Shown piece by piece: positions 32,263 through 43,175 of a DNA stretch of 64,000 nt. The notes below the pieces were generated by a model, which saw only the letters and a list, made by a program, of their open reading frames with translations, was not told the DNA's origin and did no database searches. How positions within the stretch are numbered: the first letter of the stretch is position 1; each line of letters starts with the position of its first letter. The stretch lies in the NCBI GenBank assembly GCA_001899235.1, contig MKVR01000014.1, forward strand, positions 58,350-122,349, in the 5' to 3' direction. The stretch comes from Nitrosospira sp. 56-18 (GTDB lineage Bacteria > Pseudomonadota > Gammaproteobacteria > Burkholderiales > Nitrosomonadaceae). A program made the position numbers and the translations under genes.

Positions 32263-33795
32263 GTGAAAGACCATCTCATTATTTTCGATACGACCCTGCG
32301 CGATGGCGAGCAGAGTCCGGGCGCATCCATGACCAGGGAGGAAAAAGTCCGTATTGCGCGACAGCTGGAGCGCATGCACGTCGATGTCATCGAAGCCGGT
32401 TTTCCCGCCGCTTCCAATGGCGATTTCGAAGCGGTGAAAGCGGTGGCCGACGTAATCAAGGACAGCACGGTATGCGGCCTCGCGCGGGCGACAGAAGCGG
32501 ATATCAGGCGCGCGGGCGAGGCGCTGCTGGGCGCGTCTTCATCCAGGATCCATACTTTTATCGCGACCTCGCCCATACACATGGAAAAAAAGCTGCGCAT
32601 GACACCCGGCCAGGTAATAGAACAAGCGGTAAAGGCGGTAAACTGGGCTCGTGAGTACACGGATGATGTGGAATTTTCACCGGAAGATGCCGGCCGCTCG
32701 GACATCGCCTTCCTATGCCAGGTACTGGAAGCAGTCATTAATGCCGGCGCAACCACCCTGAATATACCCGACACCGTTGGCTACACCATGCCGGAGCAAT
32801 TCGGCAGGCTTATCCATACCTTGCGCGAGCGCATCCCGAATGCCGACAAAGTGGTATTCTCGGTGCACTGCCACAATGATCTGGGACTGGCGGTCGCCAA
32901 TTCTCTGTCCGCGGTGATGAATGGCGCACGGCAGGTGGAATGCACGATAAATGGTCTTGGGGAGCGGGCAGGCAATGCTGCGCTGGAAGAAATCGTGATG
33001 GCCGTCCGGACGCGCCAGGATTATTTCCATTGCGACAGCAAGGTCGATACTGTCCATATCGTTCCCGCCAGCAAACTCGTATCGGGCATTACCGGGTTTC
33101 CCGTGCAGCCGAACAAAGCCATCGTCGGCGCAAATGCCTTTGCCCATGAGTCCGGCATACACCAGGACGGCGTGCTGAAGCATCGCGAGACCTATGAAAT
33201 CATGCGTGCAGAAGATGTCGGCTGGGGAGCGAACAAACTATTGCTCGGAAAACATTCCGGGCGCAACGCGTTTCGCACCCGCCTGGCGGAGCTTGGCGTC
33301 GAGCTGGACTCGGAAGAAATGCTGAATGTCACCTTCGCACGGTTCAAGGAACTGGCCGATAAGAAGCACGATATTTTCGATGAAGATCTGCACGCCCTGG
33401 TTTCCGATGATGCGGTAACGCTGCATGAACACTACAAGCTGGTTTCGCTGACGGCGCATAGCGAAACAGGCGAGACACCTGAGGCAATAATAGTCATCTC
33501 CGAGGAAGGCAGGGAGTCCAGAGCGGAATCCGAGGGAAGCGGCCCGGTAGATGCCGCGTTCCGGGCCATTGAAAAAATCGTGGTCAGCGGGGCCGAGTTG
33601 CAGTTGTTTTCGGTCAACGCCATTACCAGCGGTACCGATTCTCAAGGAGAAGTCACGGTCCGATTACAGAAATCCGGGCGGATCGTGAATGGCAGTGGCG
33701 CAGATACCGATATCGTGGTGGCTTCCGCCAAAGCTTATCTCAGCGCGCTCAACAAACTGCACAGCAAGCTGGAGCGAGCGCATCCTCAGGTATAG
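32263..33795 (+). CDS. leuA: 2-isopropylmalate synthase
   Basis: Condenses 2-oxoisovalerate with acetyl-CoA, the first leucine-specific step. The N-terminal motif [18 protein letters not shown] holds the catalytic Arg and metal Asp, and [15 protein letters not shown] holds the metal His pair. The C-terminal LeuA regulatory domain is present (roughly residues 385-505). I use the GTG at 32263 preceded by ACGGAG; the upstream in-frame ATG at 32185 would add 26 residues of unlike composition. The 510-aa length then matches the family. Confidence 0.95.
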   Translation: MKDHLIIFDTTLRDGEQSPGASMTREEKVRIARQLERMHVDVIEAGFPAASNGDFEAVKAVADVIKDSTVCGLARATEADIRRAGEALLGASSSRIHTFIATSPIHMEKKLRMTPGQVIEQAVKAVNWAREYTDDVEFSPEDAGRSDIAFLCQVLEAVINAGATTLNIPDTVGYTMPEQFGRLIHTLRERIPNADKVVFSVHCHNDLGLAVANSLSAVMNGARQVECTINGLGERAGNAALEEIVMAVRTRQDYFHCDSKVDTVHIVPASKLVSGITGFPVQPNKAIVGANAFAHESGIHQDGVLKHRETYEIMRAEDVGWGANKLLLGKHSGRNAFRTRLAELGVELDSEEMLNVTFARFKELADKKHDIFDEDLHALVSDDAVTLHEHYKLVSLTAHSETGETPEAIIVISEEGRESRAESEGSGPVDAAFRAIEKIVVSGAELQLFSVNAITSGTDSQGEVTVRLQKSGRIVNGSGADTDIVVASAKAYLSALNKLHSKLERAHPQV

Positions 33796-33962
33796 GAAAC
33801 CTCGAAATCAATCCCCTGGGAACGGGAATCCTGGGGGTGCACGAAAGACGACGACGCGAATGTTGCGGGGAGGGGGGCCTCTTCCGAAGGAAGATGCAAT
33901 TTGACGCGATCTGGTTTGCCCGGCGCCGCTCGATCCCGTGCCGACTGACAATGTAGCGACTC
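33796..33962. other. Spacer with a decayed MITE-like fragment
   Basis: Within 33837-33900, CGAAAGACGACGACGCGAAT and CTTCCGAAGGAAGATGC resemble interior pieces of the MITE copies at 59.8 and 37.7 kb. Clear terminal repeats are absent, so this is at most a degenerate remnant. Confidence 0.35.
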
Positions 33963-35267
33963 ATGAAATCGTCCCAACCTCTTGATTTCCTGCGTTATCT
34001 TCTCGCACGCTTCCTTCAACACAACTGCGCGGAGGTCGCGGCCAGTCTTACCTTTACCACCCTGCTTTCGCTGGTGCCATTGATCGCCATCGGGCTATCC
34101 TTCGTAGCCGCGTTTCCCGCGTTCGCGGATTATTCCACCCAGATCAAAAACTTCATTCTCGACACCATGGTGCCCGAAGCGGCTAATAAGGTGATCGCGG
34201 TCTACGTGCAGCAGTTCGCCGACAACGCGATTCGCCTCACCGCCATCGGGACCGCCTTTCTGGGAGTGACTGCCCTGGCTTTGATGCTGACCATCGACAA
34301 GTCCCTCAATGCCATCTGGAGAGTAACGCGGCTGCGTCCGTTGCTGCATCGTTTGCTCATTTACTGGGCTACGCTCACGATAGGACCGCTGCTGATTGGC
34401 GCGAGCCTGTCTCTCACTTCATGGGTGATGAGAATGTCCATGGGGCTGACCCAGAACATTCCGGGGATAAATGGCGCGCTTCTGCAACTGGCTCCTCTGG
34501 TCCTGACAAGCATCGCATTCTCGATTCCCTATCTTATCGTACCCAACAGGCGGGTTTCCTGGCGCCACGCGCTAGCCGGAGGCGTTACCGCGGCAGTGGG
34601 ATTCGAAGCAATGAAACGTGGATTCGCATTTTATATTACCCATTTTCCCACCTACCAGGCAGTGTACGGGGCATTCGCCACCATTCCGATCTTCCTGCTA
34701 TGGATCTATCTCTCCTGGCTCATGGTTCTGCTGGGGGCGGTAATCGCTGCCTCGCTATCGAGCTGGCGATTTCAAAAATGGCAGCCGGACCCGACAGGCC
34801 CGGGCAGGCAGTTTATCGACGCCCTGCGACTGCTGGAAGTCCTCGGGGAAGCCTTCCGGAATGGCGCCGTGGAAACCTATGGCAGTTTGCATAAGCGCCT
34901 CTCTCTGACTTTCGAAGACATGGAGCAGATGCTGGATCTGATGAGTCGCGCCAATCTGGTCAGGCAGGTGAAGAGCGGAGGGTGGGTCCTGATACTTGAT
35001 CCAGCAAGGATCACGGTGGCCGACATATTCCATCTGTTCACCTTCCGGTCGGCTGCGGCGCGCACGGCAGCCGAAGATAATGCGAAGCTCGAATTGCTGC
35101 TCGATGATATTGCGGCTGGAATCGATGAAAAAATGAACTTGCCACTGTCGCAGCTTTTCAGCGAAAACAATACTCCGGAATCGCCATTGCCGCCTCCGCC
35201 ACCCGATGGGATAGAATTGAATCCACCCGCCAAGACTCCAGAAGTTGCTGAGACCGCCCATAGATAA
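33963..35267 (+). CDS. YihY/virulence factor BrkB family membrane protein
   Basis: 434 aa with about six transmembrane helices in the first 270 residues (for example TFTTLLSLVPLIAIGLSFVA and IPIFLLWIYLSWLMVLLGAV). The family signature region HFPTYQAVYGAFATIPIFLL is present. The hydrophilic C-terminal ~150 residues resemble a winged-helix-like cytoplasmic part seen in longer members, and end in a Pro-rich tail. Once called ribonuclease BN, the family's biochemical role is unsettled. It ends 5 bp before the TlpA-like gene. Confidence 0.88.
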   Translation: MKSSQPLDFLRYLLARFLQHNCAEVAASLTFTTLLSLVPLIAIGLSFVAAFPAFADYSTQIKNFILDTMVPEAANKVIAVYVQQFADNAIRLTAIGTAFLGVTALALMLTIDKSLNAIWRVTRLRPLLHRLLIYWATLTIGPLLIGASLSLTSWVMRMSMGLTQNIPGINGALLQLAPLVLTSIAFSIPYLIVPNRRVSWRHALAGGVTAAVGFEAMKRGFAFYITHFPTYQAVYGAFATIPIFLLWIYLSWLMVLLGAVIAASLSSWRFQKWQPDPTGPGRQFIDALRLLEVLGEAFRNGAVETYGSLHKRLSLTFEDMEQMLDLMSRANLVRQVKSGGWVLILDPARITVADIFHLFTFRSAAARTAAEDNAKLELLLDDIAAGIDEKMNLPLSQLFSENNTPESPLPPPPPDGIELNPPAKTPEVAETAHR

Positions 35268-35272
35268 AGCAA

Positions 35273-35782
35273 ATGCTACGCCTGTTCGCTGTATCATCCT
35301 TGTTGCTATTGCTGTCTTTTGGTGCACAGGCACAGGGATTCACTTTCACCGATACTTCCGGCAAAAAACTCACCCTTTCCGCCTACAAGGGGAAATGGGT
35401 GCTGATCAATTTCTGGGCTACCTGGTGCCCTCCCTGCCTCAAGGAAATACCTGATCTGGTCTCGCTTTATGAAAGCCGGAGAGACGTGGTTGTGATTGGA
35501 ATAGCGATGGATTATCGAGATCCGAAAACAGTCATGAAGTTTGTCAAATCTCTCTCCATCTCCTACCCGATCGTACTGGGCGACAGGAGAGTCGCTGCCC
35601 AGATCGGCCCCGTATCGATGCTTCCCACCACCTATCTATTCGACCCGCACGGGCAGCCCGCAGCCTATAAGGTGGGACTTGTTTCCCGCGCCGACCTGGA
35701 GGACTTCATGCGGGAGTATTCGCCTTCGCCGCGGAACGGCAGGCCGGACGGAACCCCGCAGGGAAAGGGAAAACAGAAATAA
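35273..35782 (+). CDS. TlpA-like thioredoxin-fold protein, exported
   Basis: Signal peptide MLRLFAVSSLLLLLSFGAQA, then a thioredoxin fold with the active site FWATWCPPCLKEIPDL and the cis-Pro region SMLPTTYLFDP. The protein is probably a periplasmic thiol-disulfide reductase of the TlpA/ResA group, used in cytochrome c or copper-site maturation. The basic C-terminal tail (RNGRPDGTPQGKGKQK) is unusual. It is probably co-transcribed with the preceding gene (5-bp gap). Confidence 0.87.
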   Translation: MLRLFAVSSLLLLLSFGAQAQGFTFTDTSGKKLTLSAYKGKWVLINFWATWCPPCLKEIPDLVSLYESRRDVVVIGIAMDYRDPKTVMKFVKSLSISYPIVLGDRRVAAQIGPVSMLPTTYLFDPHGQPAAYKVGLVSRADLEDFMREYSPSPRNGRPDGTPQGKGKQK

Positions 35783-35845
35783 GGCGTGGATTACGCAGAT
35801 GGGTACACTGCATCCCCAGGTGAAAACGGAAAAAGCTGAACGTAT

Positions 35846-37552
35846 TCAGCTACTCAGGACTTCCTTTATGAATGCGACGATTTCCTCAACCGCAACGGCC
35901 TGGGATTGGCTATCCCGGCGCCCCCGGTATTCGACGTTGCCTTCCTTGAGGCCACGCTCCCCGACCACGATGCGATGCGGAATGCCAATCAATTCCATAT
36001 CGGCAAACATGACGCCAGGACGATCATCACGGTCGTCCAGCAAAACTTCGATGCCTGCATCGGAAATATCCGTGTACAATTTTTCCACTTCGCTTCTCAC
36101 CAGCGCGCTTTTCTTCATGCCTATCGGGATAAGCGCAACCTGAAACGGCGCCATTGCAGCGGGAAAAATAATGCCGCGCTCGTCATGATTTTGTTCGATG
36201 GCGGCTGCCACGATGCGTGACACGCCTATCCCGTAGCAACCCATTTCCATCGCTCGCGGCTGGCCGGATTCATCGAGAAAGGTTGCCTTCATTGTTTCCG
36301 AATATTTTCTGCGAAGCTGAAAAATGTGCCCCACCTCGATGCCGCGGCAGATTTCCAGCTCCCCTCTGCCGTCGGGCGAGATATCCCCTGGAATCACGTT
36401 CCGGATGTCGAAAACATGATTGGGTTCTTTTACATCACGACCGAAATTCACGTTGATGAGATGATAGCCTTCCTCATTCGCGCCACACACGAAATTACCC
36501 ATCGGCGCCACGCTGCGGTCCGCAACGAGAGGAAGCCGCAATCCCGCGGGACCGATATACCCAGGGACACAGCCGAAATTGGCGAGAATTTCCTGTTCGT
36601 TCGCCAACCGGAAATCGGAAAGAAGCGAAATCTTGCGGGTTTTCGTTTCATTCAGGCAATGATCTCCCCGCAACAGCAAGAGAACCATTTTTCCATCCGC
36701 GATCACAGCCAGGGTCTTGACGGTTTTTTCCAGCGGAACCCGGAGAAAATGCGCGACTTCTTCGCAAGTTCTGGCGTCCGGCGTTGCCACCTTCTCCATC
36801 ATGCCGTCCGCCATATCCCTTGCCTCTGCGGGTGGCTGCGCCTCGGCCATCTCGATATTGGCGGCGTAATCCGAGTCAGGGCAGAAGGCGATTGCATCTT
36901 CCCCCGATTCCGCCAGTACGTGGAACTCGTGGGAACCGGTTCCACCTATTGCCCCGGTATCGGCTGTGACCGCACGAAATCCCAGCCCCAGACGGCTAAA
37001 TACCTCGCTATAGGCGCGGTGCATTTCCAGGTATGTTTCCTCCAGGCTGGAAATATCGGCATGGAATGAGTAAGCGTCCTTCATGATAAATTCGCGTGCG
37101 CGCATGACGCCGAAACGAGGCCGGATCTCATCGCGAAATTTGGTTTGTATCTGGTAGAAAGTCAAAGGCAACTGCCGGTAGCTCTTTATTTCCCTGCGAG
37201 CGATATCTGTTATGACCTCTTCATGCGTGGGGCCAAAACAGAAATCGCGGTCATGCCTGTCCTTGATCTTCAGCATCTGCGGACCAAACACATCCCAGCG
37301 GCCGCTTTCCTGCCACAATTCCGCGGGCTGGACGGCGGGCATCAGAAGCTCGACGGCTCCACTCCGGTCCATCTCCTCTCTGATGATGTTTTCCACCTTG
37401 CGCAGGACCCTCAAGCCCAGGGGCATCCAGGTATAGAGCCCGCTACCGAGCCGCTTGATAAGGCCGGCACGCAGCATCAGCTTGTGGCTGACCAGTTCCG
37501 CTTCGGCAGGCGCTTCCTTGAGAGTGGAAATAAAGAACTTTGATACGAGCAT
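35846..37552 (-). CDS. proS: Prolyl-tRNA synthetase
   Basis: Charges tRNA-Pro. The bacterial-type N-terminus [20 protein letters not shown] leads into class II motifs ([37 protein letters not shown]), an inserted editing domain (residues ~225-400) and the anticodon-binding domain. The ATG at 37552 fits the family start; the frame extends 32 codons upstream. At 568 aa it is full-length. Confidence 0.95.
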   Translation of the reverse strand: MLVSKFFISTLKEAPAEAELVSHKLMLRAGLIKRLGSGLYTWMPLGLRVLRKVENIIREEMDRSGAVELLMPAVQPAELWQESGRWDVFGPQMLKIKDRHDRDFCFGPTHEEVITDIARREIKSYRQLPLTFYQIQTKFRDEIRPRFGVMRAREFIMKDAYSFHADISSLEETYLEMHRAYSEVFSRLGLGFRAVTADTGAIGGTGSHEFHVLAESGEDAIAFCPDSDYAANIEMAEAQPPAEARDMADGMMEKVATPDARTCEEVAHFLRVPLEKTVKTLAVIADGKMVLLLLRGDHCLNETKTRKISLLSDFRLANEQEILANFGCVPGYIGPAGLRLPLVADRSVAPMGNFVCGANEEGYHLINVNFGRDVKEPNHVFDIRNVIPGDISPDGRGELEICRGIEVGHIFQLRRKYSETMKATFLDESGQPRAMEMGCYGIGVSRIVAAAIEQNHDERGIIFPAAMAPFQVALIPIGMKKSALVRSEVEKLYTDISDAGIEVLLDDRDDRPGVMFADMELIGIPHRIVVGERGLKEGNVEYRGRRDSQSQAVAVEEIVAFIKEVLSS

Positions 37553-37730
37553 GATGTGTCCTGTTATGTCCTGTACTTGTCGATACTCCGCTGCTTCGAA
37601 AACGCGGTGGCTTGTTTTCCATGAAAAGATGATTTTATCCGTCGGCACAGAAAACCGCTTCCAAAAGGGGCGGCTGGTAGCGCCTTGCGGTGTCTTCCCG
37701 TCATATTATCGCTTATAAATCCACCGTACC

Positions 37731-38082
37731 TTAAGGAGGCGCTGAATAAATCCTCGCTGAGCACGTTGCTGGTAAAATCGGGATGATCATAAGGCGCGCG
37801 ACGAAGGTCGTAGCCGGGACTACGATGCCAGGGAGTGCTGCGCCATGGCTCCCCGGAGCTTCGCCCGAGGGGCCCCGCAGAGCGGGGATCTGGCAGCGGC
37901 GGAGATGCCAGAGCGCGCCAAAATATACATGGGGAGCCAGCAGCCCGCTACGGGGTCGCATCTTCCTTCGGAAGACACTGCTTTGCCCTGCGCGGTCGCA
38001 CCATTCGCGTCGTCGCCTTTCGCGCATCCCATCTCGCAAAGCCACCACCGCGCCAGCGGAGATTTGTTCAGCGCTTCCCCAG
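37731..38082. mobile_element. MITE-like element, copy D (longest)
   Basis: TTAA then GGAGGCGCTGAATAAATCC on the left; GATTTGTTCAGCGCTTCC on the right, flanked by CCAG. The left ~110 bp match copy F closely (GGTAAAATCGGGATGATCAT, GTCGTAGCCGGGACTACGAT). The centre is a different ~150-bp segment, then the right part (CGTCGTCGCCTTTCGCGCAT) matches again. It lies between proS and rppH, and an open frame runs from it into rppH. Confidence 0.88.
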
Positions 38083-38307
38083 ATCAAAACAGCCCCGAAT
38101 CATTCAGCGTCACTCGAGTCGCGTGTCTGCCCGCGCAGGTATGCGCCTGCACCGCTGCGAACCGGGGACTGCGGGCAATGGTTCTGCCAGAAAACGGTCT
38201 TCCCCCGCGCATCGCTAAAATCTCATGTCAGCTTTCAATCTGGGATAAAATGTGGAAAAATTTATCCTGTGCTTATTAAGATAAGATCGGTTGAATGGGT
38301 GATTCGC

Positions 38308-38865
38308 ATGATTGACCGTAGTGGATATCGCTCAAATGTCGGCATCATCCTGCTGAACTCGAAGAATGAGGTCTTCTGGGGGAAGCGCATCAAACAGGAT
38401 TCCTGGCAGTTTCCCCAAGGCGGCATCAAGCCTGGCGAGAGCCCTGAACAGGCAATGTATCGGGAATTGACGGAAGAGGTCGGCTTACACCCATACCATG
38501 TTGAAATCATCGGGCGCACCAGGGACTGGTTGCGCTATGATGTCCCCGATCAATGGATCAGGCGCGACTGGCGAGGAAATTACAAGGGCCAGAAGCAAAT
38601 ATGGTATTTGCTGCGGTTGCTCGGGCGCGATTGCGACGTGTCGCTGCGAACCAGTGTCCGGCCTGAATTTGATGCATGGCGCTGGAATCAGTACTGGGTA
38701 GAGCTGGAATCCGTGGTGGAGTTCAAGCGCCAGGTCTACAAACAGGCTCTCACGGAATTGGCGCGCTTGCTCAACCGCCCGCCCTTCGGCAGGAATGGCT
38801 ATGGCCAAACTGCTCACACTGACAAAGAACGGATTGCAGCAACTCCTACCAAGCAGGGAGAATAG
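38308..38865 (+). CDS. rppH: RNA pyrophosphohydrolase (Nudix)
   Basis: Removes pyrophosphate from 5'-triphosphate RNA ends, starting mRNA decay; acts in the cytoplasm. The start is the ATG at 38308 ([16 protein letters not shown]). The Nudix box [23 protein letters not shown] is complete, and the RppH features FPQGG and [20 protein letters not shown] are present. The frame is open back into the MITE (37783), but that part is not protein-like. At 185 aa it has typical length. Confidence 0.94.
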   Translation: MIDRSGYRSNVGIILLNSKNEVFWGKRIKQDSWQFPQGGIKPGESPEQAMYRELTEEVGLHPYHVEIIGRTRDWLRYDVPDQWIRRDWRGNYKGQKQIWYLLRLLGRDCDVSLRTSVRPEFDAWRWNQYWVELESVVEFKRQVYKQALTELARLLNRPPFGRNGYGQTAHTDKERIAATPTKQGE

Positions 38866-39181
38866 CGGTGCCGAACTTCTTTTCGCCTATCGGCTGGTGG
38901 AAAATCCCCCCATTTCCGGCAAGATGCCATGGGCATGCCTAGATCCTGGATGGGGGGTGATCGGTTCGCTCACTGTATTCCGCCTGAAGTCCGGCTTTAC
39001 GATTCCAAACCAGATTCCTGCGGCAGGAACTGCGTTCTGAACCGGATGATGCTTTTTCGTTTTGGTCGCGGGCAAAGGGAAACCTTCTCGTGTACCCTCC
39101 TTCAGATCGCCGCTTCCTTATGCAGATGTTATCAGGCGTAATCGGCTGCGCCATTACAGCCGTGTTTTTGGGGGATAAACA
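38866..39181. other. 316-bp spacer with no recognised feature
   Basis: No gene, MITE end or terminator is recognised between rppH and the peroxidase gene; GGGGGAT near 39171 is the ribosome-binding site of the latter. Confidence 0.4.
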
Positions 39182-40177
39182 ATGATAATGCGGGCATTAA
39201 TCGTATCGCTGCTATCGGTGGGAGCGGTTGCCATTCCAACCGCAGCATTTGCTGAAGAACCCATTCAGCCCATCACAGCCGCCAAGCCGAAGAATGAAAA
39301 GATGGTGGAACTCGGCAAGATGCTCTTTTTTGATCCACGCCTTTCCAAATCAGGCTTTATATCGTGCAATTCATGCCACAACCTGAGCATGGGGGGTACG
39401 GATAATCTGCAAACTTCCATCGGACACAACTGGCATCAGGGTCCCATCAATGCGCCGACAGTCTTGAATTCCAGCATGAATCTCGCGCAATTCTGGGACG
39501 GCCGCGCCAAGGACCTGAAAGAGCAAGCTGGCGGCCCGATCGCCAACCCCGGAGAAATGGGCTTTACGCATGAACTCGCGGTAGGTGTCCTGCAGTCCAT
39601 GCCGGAATACCGCACCCGCTTCAAACAATTATTCAATAAGGATAAAATCGATATCGGCATGGTAACCGACGCCATTGCGGCTTTCGAGGAAACTCTCGTC
39701 ACGCCGGATTCCCGTTTCGACAAATGGCTGAAGGGTGACAAGCAGGCCATAAACCAGACCGAGCTTGATGGCTACAAATTGTTCAAGGAAAGCGGCTGCA
39801 CAAGCTGCCACAACGGCGCGGCCGTGGGTGGCGGCTCCTTTCAGAAATTCGGCATCCATGAACCATACAAGACTACCAACAAGGCGGAAGGCCGGTTTGC
39901 CGTCACGGGGAAAGATGCAGACCGTTTCATGTTCAAGGTGCCCACGCTTAGAAACGTAGAACTGACCTATCCGTATTTTCATGATGGCGCCGCAGCAACC
40001 CTGGAAGAAGCGGTGGATACCATGGGCCGTCTACAGTTGGGACGCAAGTTCACGAAAGATGAGAATGCAAAGATCGTCGCGTTCCTGAAAACGCTGACGG
40101 GAAAGCAGCCTGAGATAACGCTGCCAATTCTCCCCCCGTCCGTGAAAGACACGCCCAAACCCAAGCCATTCGGATAA
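39182..40177 (+). CDS. Diheme cytochrome c peroxidase
   Basis: Periplasmic reduction of hydrogen peroxide with electrons from c-type cytochromes. A signal peptide ends near AAFAEE. The two heme sites are CNSCH (peroxidatic domain) and CTSCH (electron-transfer domain). Conserved CCP/MauG features include LGKMLFFDPRLSKSG, NAPTVLNSS and FKVPTLRNVELTYPYFHDGA. At 331 aa it is of classical CCP rather than the longer MauG length. GGGGGAT precedes the ATG. Confidence 0.93.
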   Translation: MIMRALIVSLLSVGAVAIPTAAFAEEPIQPITAAKPKNEKMVELGKMLFFDPRLSKSGFISCNSCHNLSMGGTDNLQTSIGHNWHQGPINAPTVLNSSMNLAQFWDGRAKDLKEQAGGPIANPGEMGFTHELAVGVLQSMPEYRTRFKQLFNKDKIDIGMVTDAIAAFEETLVTPDSRFDKWLKGDKQAINQTELDGYKLFKESGCTSCHNGAAVGGGSFQKFGIHEPYKTTNKAEGRFAVTGKDADRFMFKVPTLRNVELTYPYFHDGAAATLEEAVDTMGRLQLGRKFTKDENAKIVAFLKTLTGKQPEITLPILPPSVKDTPKPKPFG

Positions 40178-40211
40178 TAATCAGCATGCCGCACCTGCTG
40201 GCTTGATCTCC

Positions 40212-40240
40212 GCCCGGATTGCCTGCCTTGCAATCCGGGC
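40212..40240 (+). terminator. Hairpin downstream of the peroxidase gene
   Basis: GCCCGGATTG at 40212-40221 pairs perfectly with CAATCCGGGC at 40231-40240 around a 9-nt loop. The following AGGTTTATG is only weakly T-rich, so termination efficiency is uncertain. Confidence 0.6.
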
Positions 40241-40362
40241 AGGTTTATGCCTGAATGGCGCAGCCAGCATTCCGCCAAGCATTAAGGGGGGAAAGGATCG
40301 GATGGTTTCCCTCCTGCTTTCAAAAATACCCTATCGCGTTTTTTACTCCCTCTGAGCCCCCA

Positions 40363-40395
40363 CGCCAGCAAGGGATTTGTTCAGAGGTTCCTTAG
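40363..40395. repeat. Solo right end of the MITE family, copy H
   Basis: CGCCAGCAAGGGATTTGTTC then AGAGGTTCC matches the right terminus of the full copies, and is flanked by TTAG, a YTAR tetranucleotide. No left end is recognisable upstream. It lies about 70 bp ahead of hfq. Confidence 0.55.
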
Positions 40396-40467
40396 TCCGA
40401 GAATATGGATTTACTCTTGAAAATCAAGTAGAGTTATCTTTTGAATAATTACAATGCGGAGCCACTT

Positions 40468-40713
40468 ATGAGCGCAAAAGGGCAATTGTTACAAGACCCG
40501 TTTCTGAATACTTTGAGGAAAGAACATATTCCCGTATCGATTTACCTTGTCAATGGTATCAAGCTTCAGGGTCATATCGATTCCTTTGATCAGTATGTGG
40601 TACTGTTGAAAAATACCGTCACGCAGATGGTATACAAGCACGCAATCTCTACCGTGGTTCCCGCGAGAGCTGTCTCGATTCCATTTGAGGTGCCTGGCAC
40701 AACTGATGCTTGA
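40468..40713 (+). CDS. hfq: RNA chaperone Hfq
   Basis: Hexameric Sm-like protein that pairs small RNAs with mRNAs. The start is the ATG at 40468 ([20 protein letters not shown]) with GGAG upstream; a TTG at 40441 is in frame but unlikely. Sm1 ([20 protein letters not shown]) and Sm2 ([10 protein letters not shown]) motifs are intact. At 81 aa it has a short C-terminal tail. Its stop overlaps the hflX start by 8 nt. Confidence 0.97.
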   Translation: MSAKGQLLQDPFLNTLRKEHIPVSIYLVNGIKLQGHIDSFDQYVVLLKNTVTQMVYKHAISTVVPARAVSIPFEVPGTTDA

Positions 40714-41851
40714 TCACCCCACCGGCAACCTGGCCAGCGCGAACTCCGCCGTACTGGTCAATCTCGATTTCAGCAGTAGTGGGCATGCTGAAAGTCTGAA
40801 CGAGTTGCGGCAGCTGGCCTCCAGCGATGCACTCGAAATTTCCGCCGTTGTTCACGGTAAACGGGTCCGGCCCGACCCGGCGCTATTTGCCGGAACCGGC
40901 AAGATCGATGAAATAGCCTGGACACTGGAACAAACCGGTGCGTCGCTGGTTATTTTTAATCATGATCTTTCTCCCGCGCAGCAGCGAAATCTGGAGCGGC
41001 GCCTTGAATGCCGGGTGATTGATCGCACCAGCCTGATCCTGGATATTTTTGCTCAACGCGCCAAAAGCCACGAAGGCAAGCTGCAGGTCGAATTGGCGCA
41101 ACTCGAGCATCTCGCCACCCGGCTGGTGCGCGGATGGACTCACCTCGAACGTCAAAAAGGCGGTATCGGCTTAAGGGGGCCGGGCGAGACGCAACTGGAA
41201 ACAGACCGCAGGCTGCTGGGGAAACGCGTCAAGCTCCTCAAGGAGAAGCTTTCCAAATTCGAGCGTCAGCGTGGGCTGCAGCGCCGCTCCCGCCAGCGGG
41301 CGGATGTCATGGCAGTCTCCATCGTCGGCTACACCAATGCGGGCAAGTCGACCCTCTTCAATAGCCTGACCCGTGCCCGGGCGTATGTGGCTGATCAGCT
41401 ATTCGCAACGCTCGATGCTACAAGCCGCAAATTGTTCATTCCCGATCAGGGTCCAATAGTCATATCGGATACGGTGGGCTTCATCCGTGACTTGCCCCAC
41501 ACGCTGGTTGCCGCCTTTCGCGCCACCCTGGAAGAAACCGTGCAAGCCGATGTGTTGCTGCACGTGGTCGATGCGGGAAATCCGGACCGTGAGCAGCAGA
41601 TTGAGGAAGTAAACAAGGTTTTAAGGGAAATCGGCGCTGATAACATCCCGCAAATACTGGTATTTAACAAGATCGACCTGGGCAATTTATCACCGGGAGG
41701 GGCGGGGTATCGGCGGGATGAATATGGTAGAATCGTGCAAATTCGGCTGAGTGCGAAAACCGGCGAAGGAGTGGAGCTTGTCAAGGTCGCGCTGTCGGAA
41801 ACCATGAAACAGCGCAAGGACCGCTTAGCAGCAGTTGGCGAATATTCCTGA
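40706..41851 (+). CDS. hflX: Ribosome-associated GTPase HflX
   Basis: GTPase that splits stalled 70S ribosomes. The ATG at 40706 overlaps hfq (ATGCTTGA). The N-terminal HflX domain ends with the conserved [18 protein letters not shown]. The G domain shows G1 [14 protein letters not shown]3 [12 protein letters not shown] and G4 VFNKIDL. At 381 aa it is slightly shorter than the E. coli protein. The hfq-hflX-hflK-hflC order is conserved in proteobacteria. Confidence 0.95.
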   Translation: MLDHPTGNLASANSAVLVNLDFSSSGHAESLNELRQLASSDALEISAVVHGKRVRPDPALFAGTGKIDEIAWTLEQTGASLVIFNHDLSPAQQRNLERRLECRVIDRTSLILDIFAQRAKSHEGKLQVELAQLEHLATRLVRGWTHLERQKGGIGLRGPGETQLETDRRLLGKRVKLLKEKLSKFERQRGLQRRSRQRADVMAVSIVGYTNAGKSTLFNSLTRARAYVADQLFATLDATSRKLFIPDQGPIVISDTVGFIRDLPHTLVAAFRATLEETVQADVLLHVVDAGNPDREQQIEEVNKVLREIGADNIPQILVFNKIDLGNLSPGGAGYRRDEYGRIVQIRLSAKTGEGVELVKVALSETMKQRKDRLAAVGEYS

Positions 41852-41981
41852 CTTGGCCTTGAGCAGGTTCTCTACGATTCCTTATTCTGTCTCAATGATG
41901 ATCTATAAGGTTTCCTTGCGCCACTTTCATGATTTGCACGGCCTGATGGCTGTGTCTATATAAACAGAAAATGGGATTATC

Positions 41982-43175
41982 ATGGGCTTAAACGATCCCC
42001 AGTGGGGAAGAAAAAAAGGTAATTCCGGTCCACCTGATCTGGATCAATTGTGGCGCAACTTCAACAAGAAACTCAACAATCTTTTTAAACGCAAGATTGG
42101 CGGCAACCGCCCGGGCGGCACGGACGGACCCGAAAGCGGAAGTCCCAGGCGTTATGGAAGCAGCATCGGGCTGCTCGCCGGGCTGCTTCTGCTTATGTGG
42201 ATTTCGAGCGGATTTTACATCGTGAACGAAGGCCAGCGGGGGATCGTCCTCCGTTTCGGAAAATACGTGGAAACCACCCAGGCGGGGCTGCGCTGGCATA
42301 TGCCGTATCCCGTGGAAGTGGTGGAAACCGTCAATGTCAGCCAGGTGCGAACGGTGGAAATAGGCTATCGCAATAATGTGAGAAGCAAGGTATTGAAGGA
42401 ATCGCTGATGCTGACTGACGATGAAAATATCATCGATATCCAGTTTGCCGTCCAATATATCCTCAAGAACCCGGAAGAATTCCTGTTTACCAACCGGGAG
42501 CCGGAAAACGCCGTCCTTCAGGCAGCCGAGACAGCCATACGTGAAATCATAGGTAAAAGCAAAATGGACTTCGTGCTCTATGAAGGCCGCGAGCAGGTAG
42601 CGGCAAAAGCAACTCAACTCATGCAGGAGATACTCGACCGCTACAAGATCGGCATTGCCATCAGCAAAGTAACCATGCAAAACGCCCAGCCCCCGGAACA
42701 GGTTCAAGCGGCATTCGATGATGCCGTCAAAGCAGGGCAGGACAGGGAACGGCAGAAAAACGAGGGGCAAGCCTATGCCAATGACGTCATTCCCAAGGCC
42801 AAGGGTAACGCGGCCCGCCTGCTGGAAGAGGCGGAAGGGTACAAGCAAAGGGTGGTAGCCAACTCGGAGGGTGATGCAAGCCGTTTCAAGCAGGTCCTTG
42901 TCGAGTATAACAAGGCTCCCGGCGTAACACGGGACCGGCTCTATCTCGACATGATGCAGCAGGTATTTTCGAGCACCAGCAAAATCGTTGTGGACCAGAA
43001 AAGCGGAAGCAATCTGCTCTACCTGCCGCTGGACAAGCTGATACACATGAGCGGCTCTTCATCGTCATCCGCACAGACACTTGACATGCCATCCGCACCC
43101 CCACAAGAGTCCCAGCCCGACACCGCGGCTCGCACGCGAGAAGCATTCAGGGGCCGTGAACGGGAGACAAGATAA
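41982..43175 (+). CDS. hflK: FtsH protease modulator HflK
   Basis: SPFH-domain membrane protein forming, with HflC, a cage around FtsH. A Gly-rich basic N-terminus precedes the single transmembrane helix (IGLLAGLLLLMWISSGFYIV); the SPFH domain follows (EGQRGIVLRFGKYVETTQAG), then a helical region. The 397-aa length and Pro/Gln-rich C-terminus are typical. The hflC start codon directly follows the stop. Confidence 0.95.
   Translation: MGLNDPQWGRKKGNSGPPDLDQLWRNFNKKLNNLFKRKIGGNRPGGTDGPESGSPRRYGSSIGLLAGLLLLMWISSGFYIVNEGQRGIVLRFGKYVETTQAGLRWHMPYPVEVVETVNVSQVRTVEIGYRNNVRSKVLKESLMLTDDENIIDIQFAVQYILKNPEEFLFTNREPENAVLQAAETAIREIIGKSKMDFVLYEGREQVAAKATQLMQEILDRYKIGIAISKVTMQNAQPPEQVQAAFDDAVKAGQDRERQKNEGQAYANDVIPKAKGNAARLLEEAEGYKQRVVANSEGDASRFKQVLVEYNKAPGVTRDRLYLDMMQQVFSSTSKIVVDQKSGSNLLYLPLDKLIHMSGSSSSSAQTLDMPSAPPQESQPDTAARTREAFRGRERETR

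Noticed and set aside
37783..38307. N-terminal extension of rppH through the MITE
   Set aside because: The open frame is continuous, but the first ~175 residues are translated repeat; RppH begins at the ATG at 38308.
38795..39040. An 81-codon plus-strand frame after rppH
   Set aside because: Overlaps the end of rppH out of frame, with no conserved motif or convincing ribosome-binding site.
41988..43046. A 352-codon minus-strand frame
   Set aside because: Shadow of hflK.
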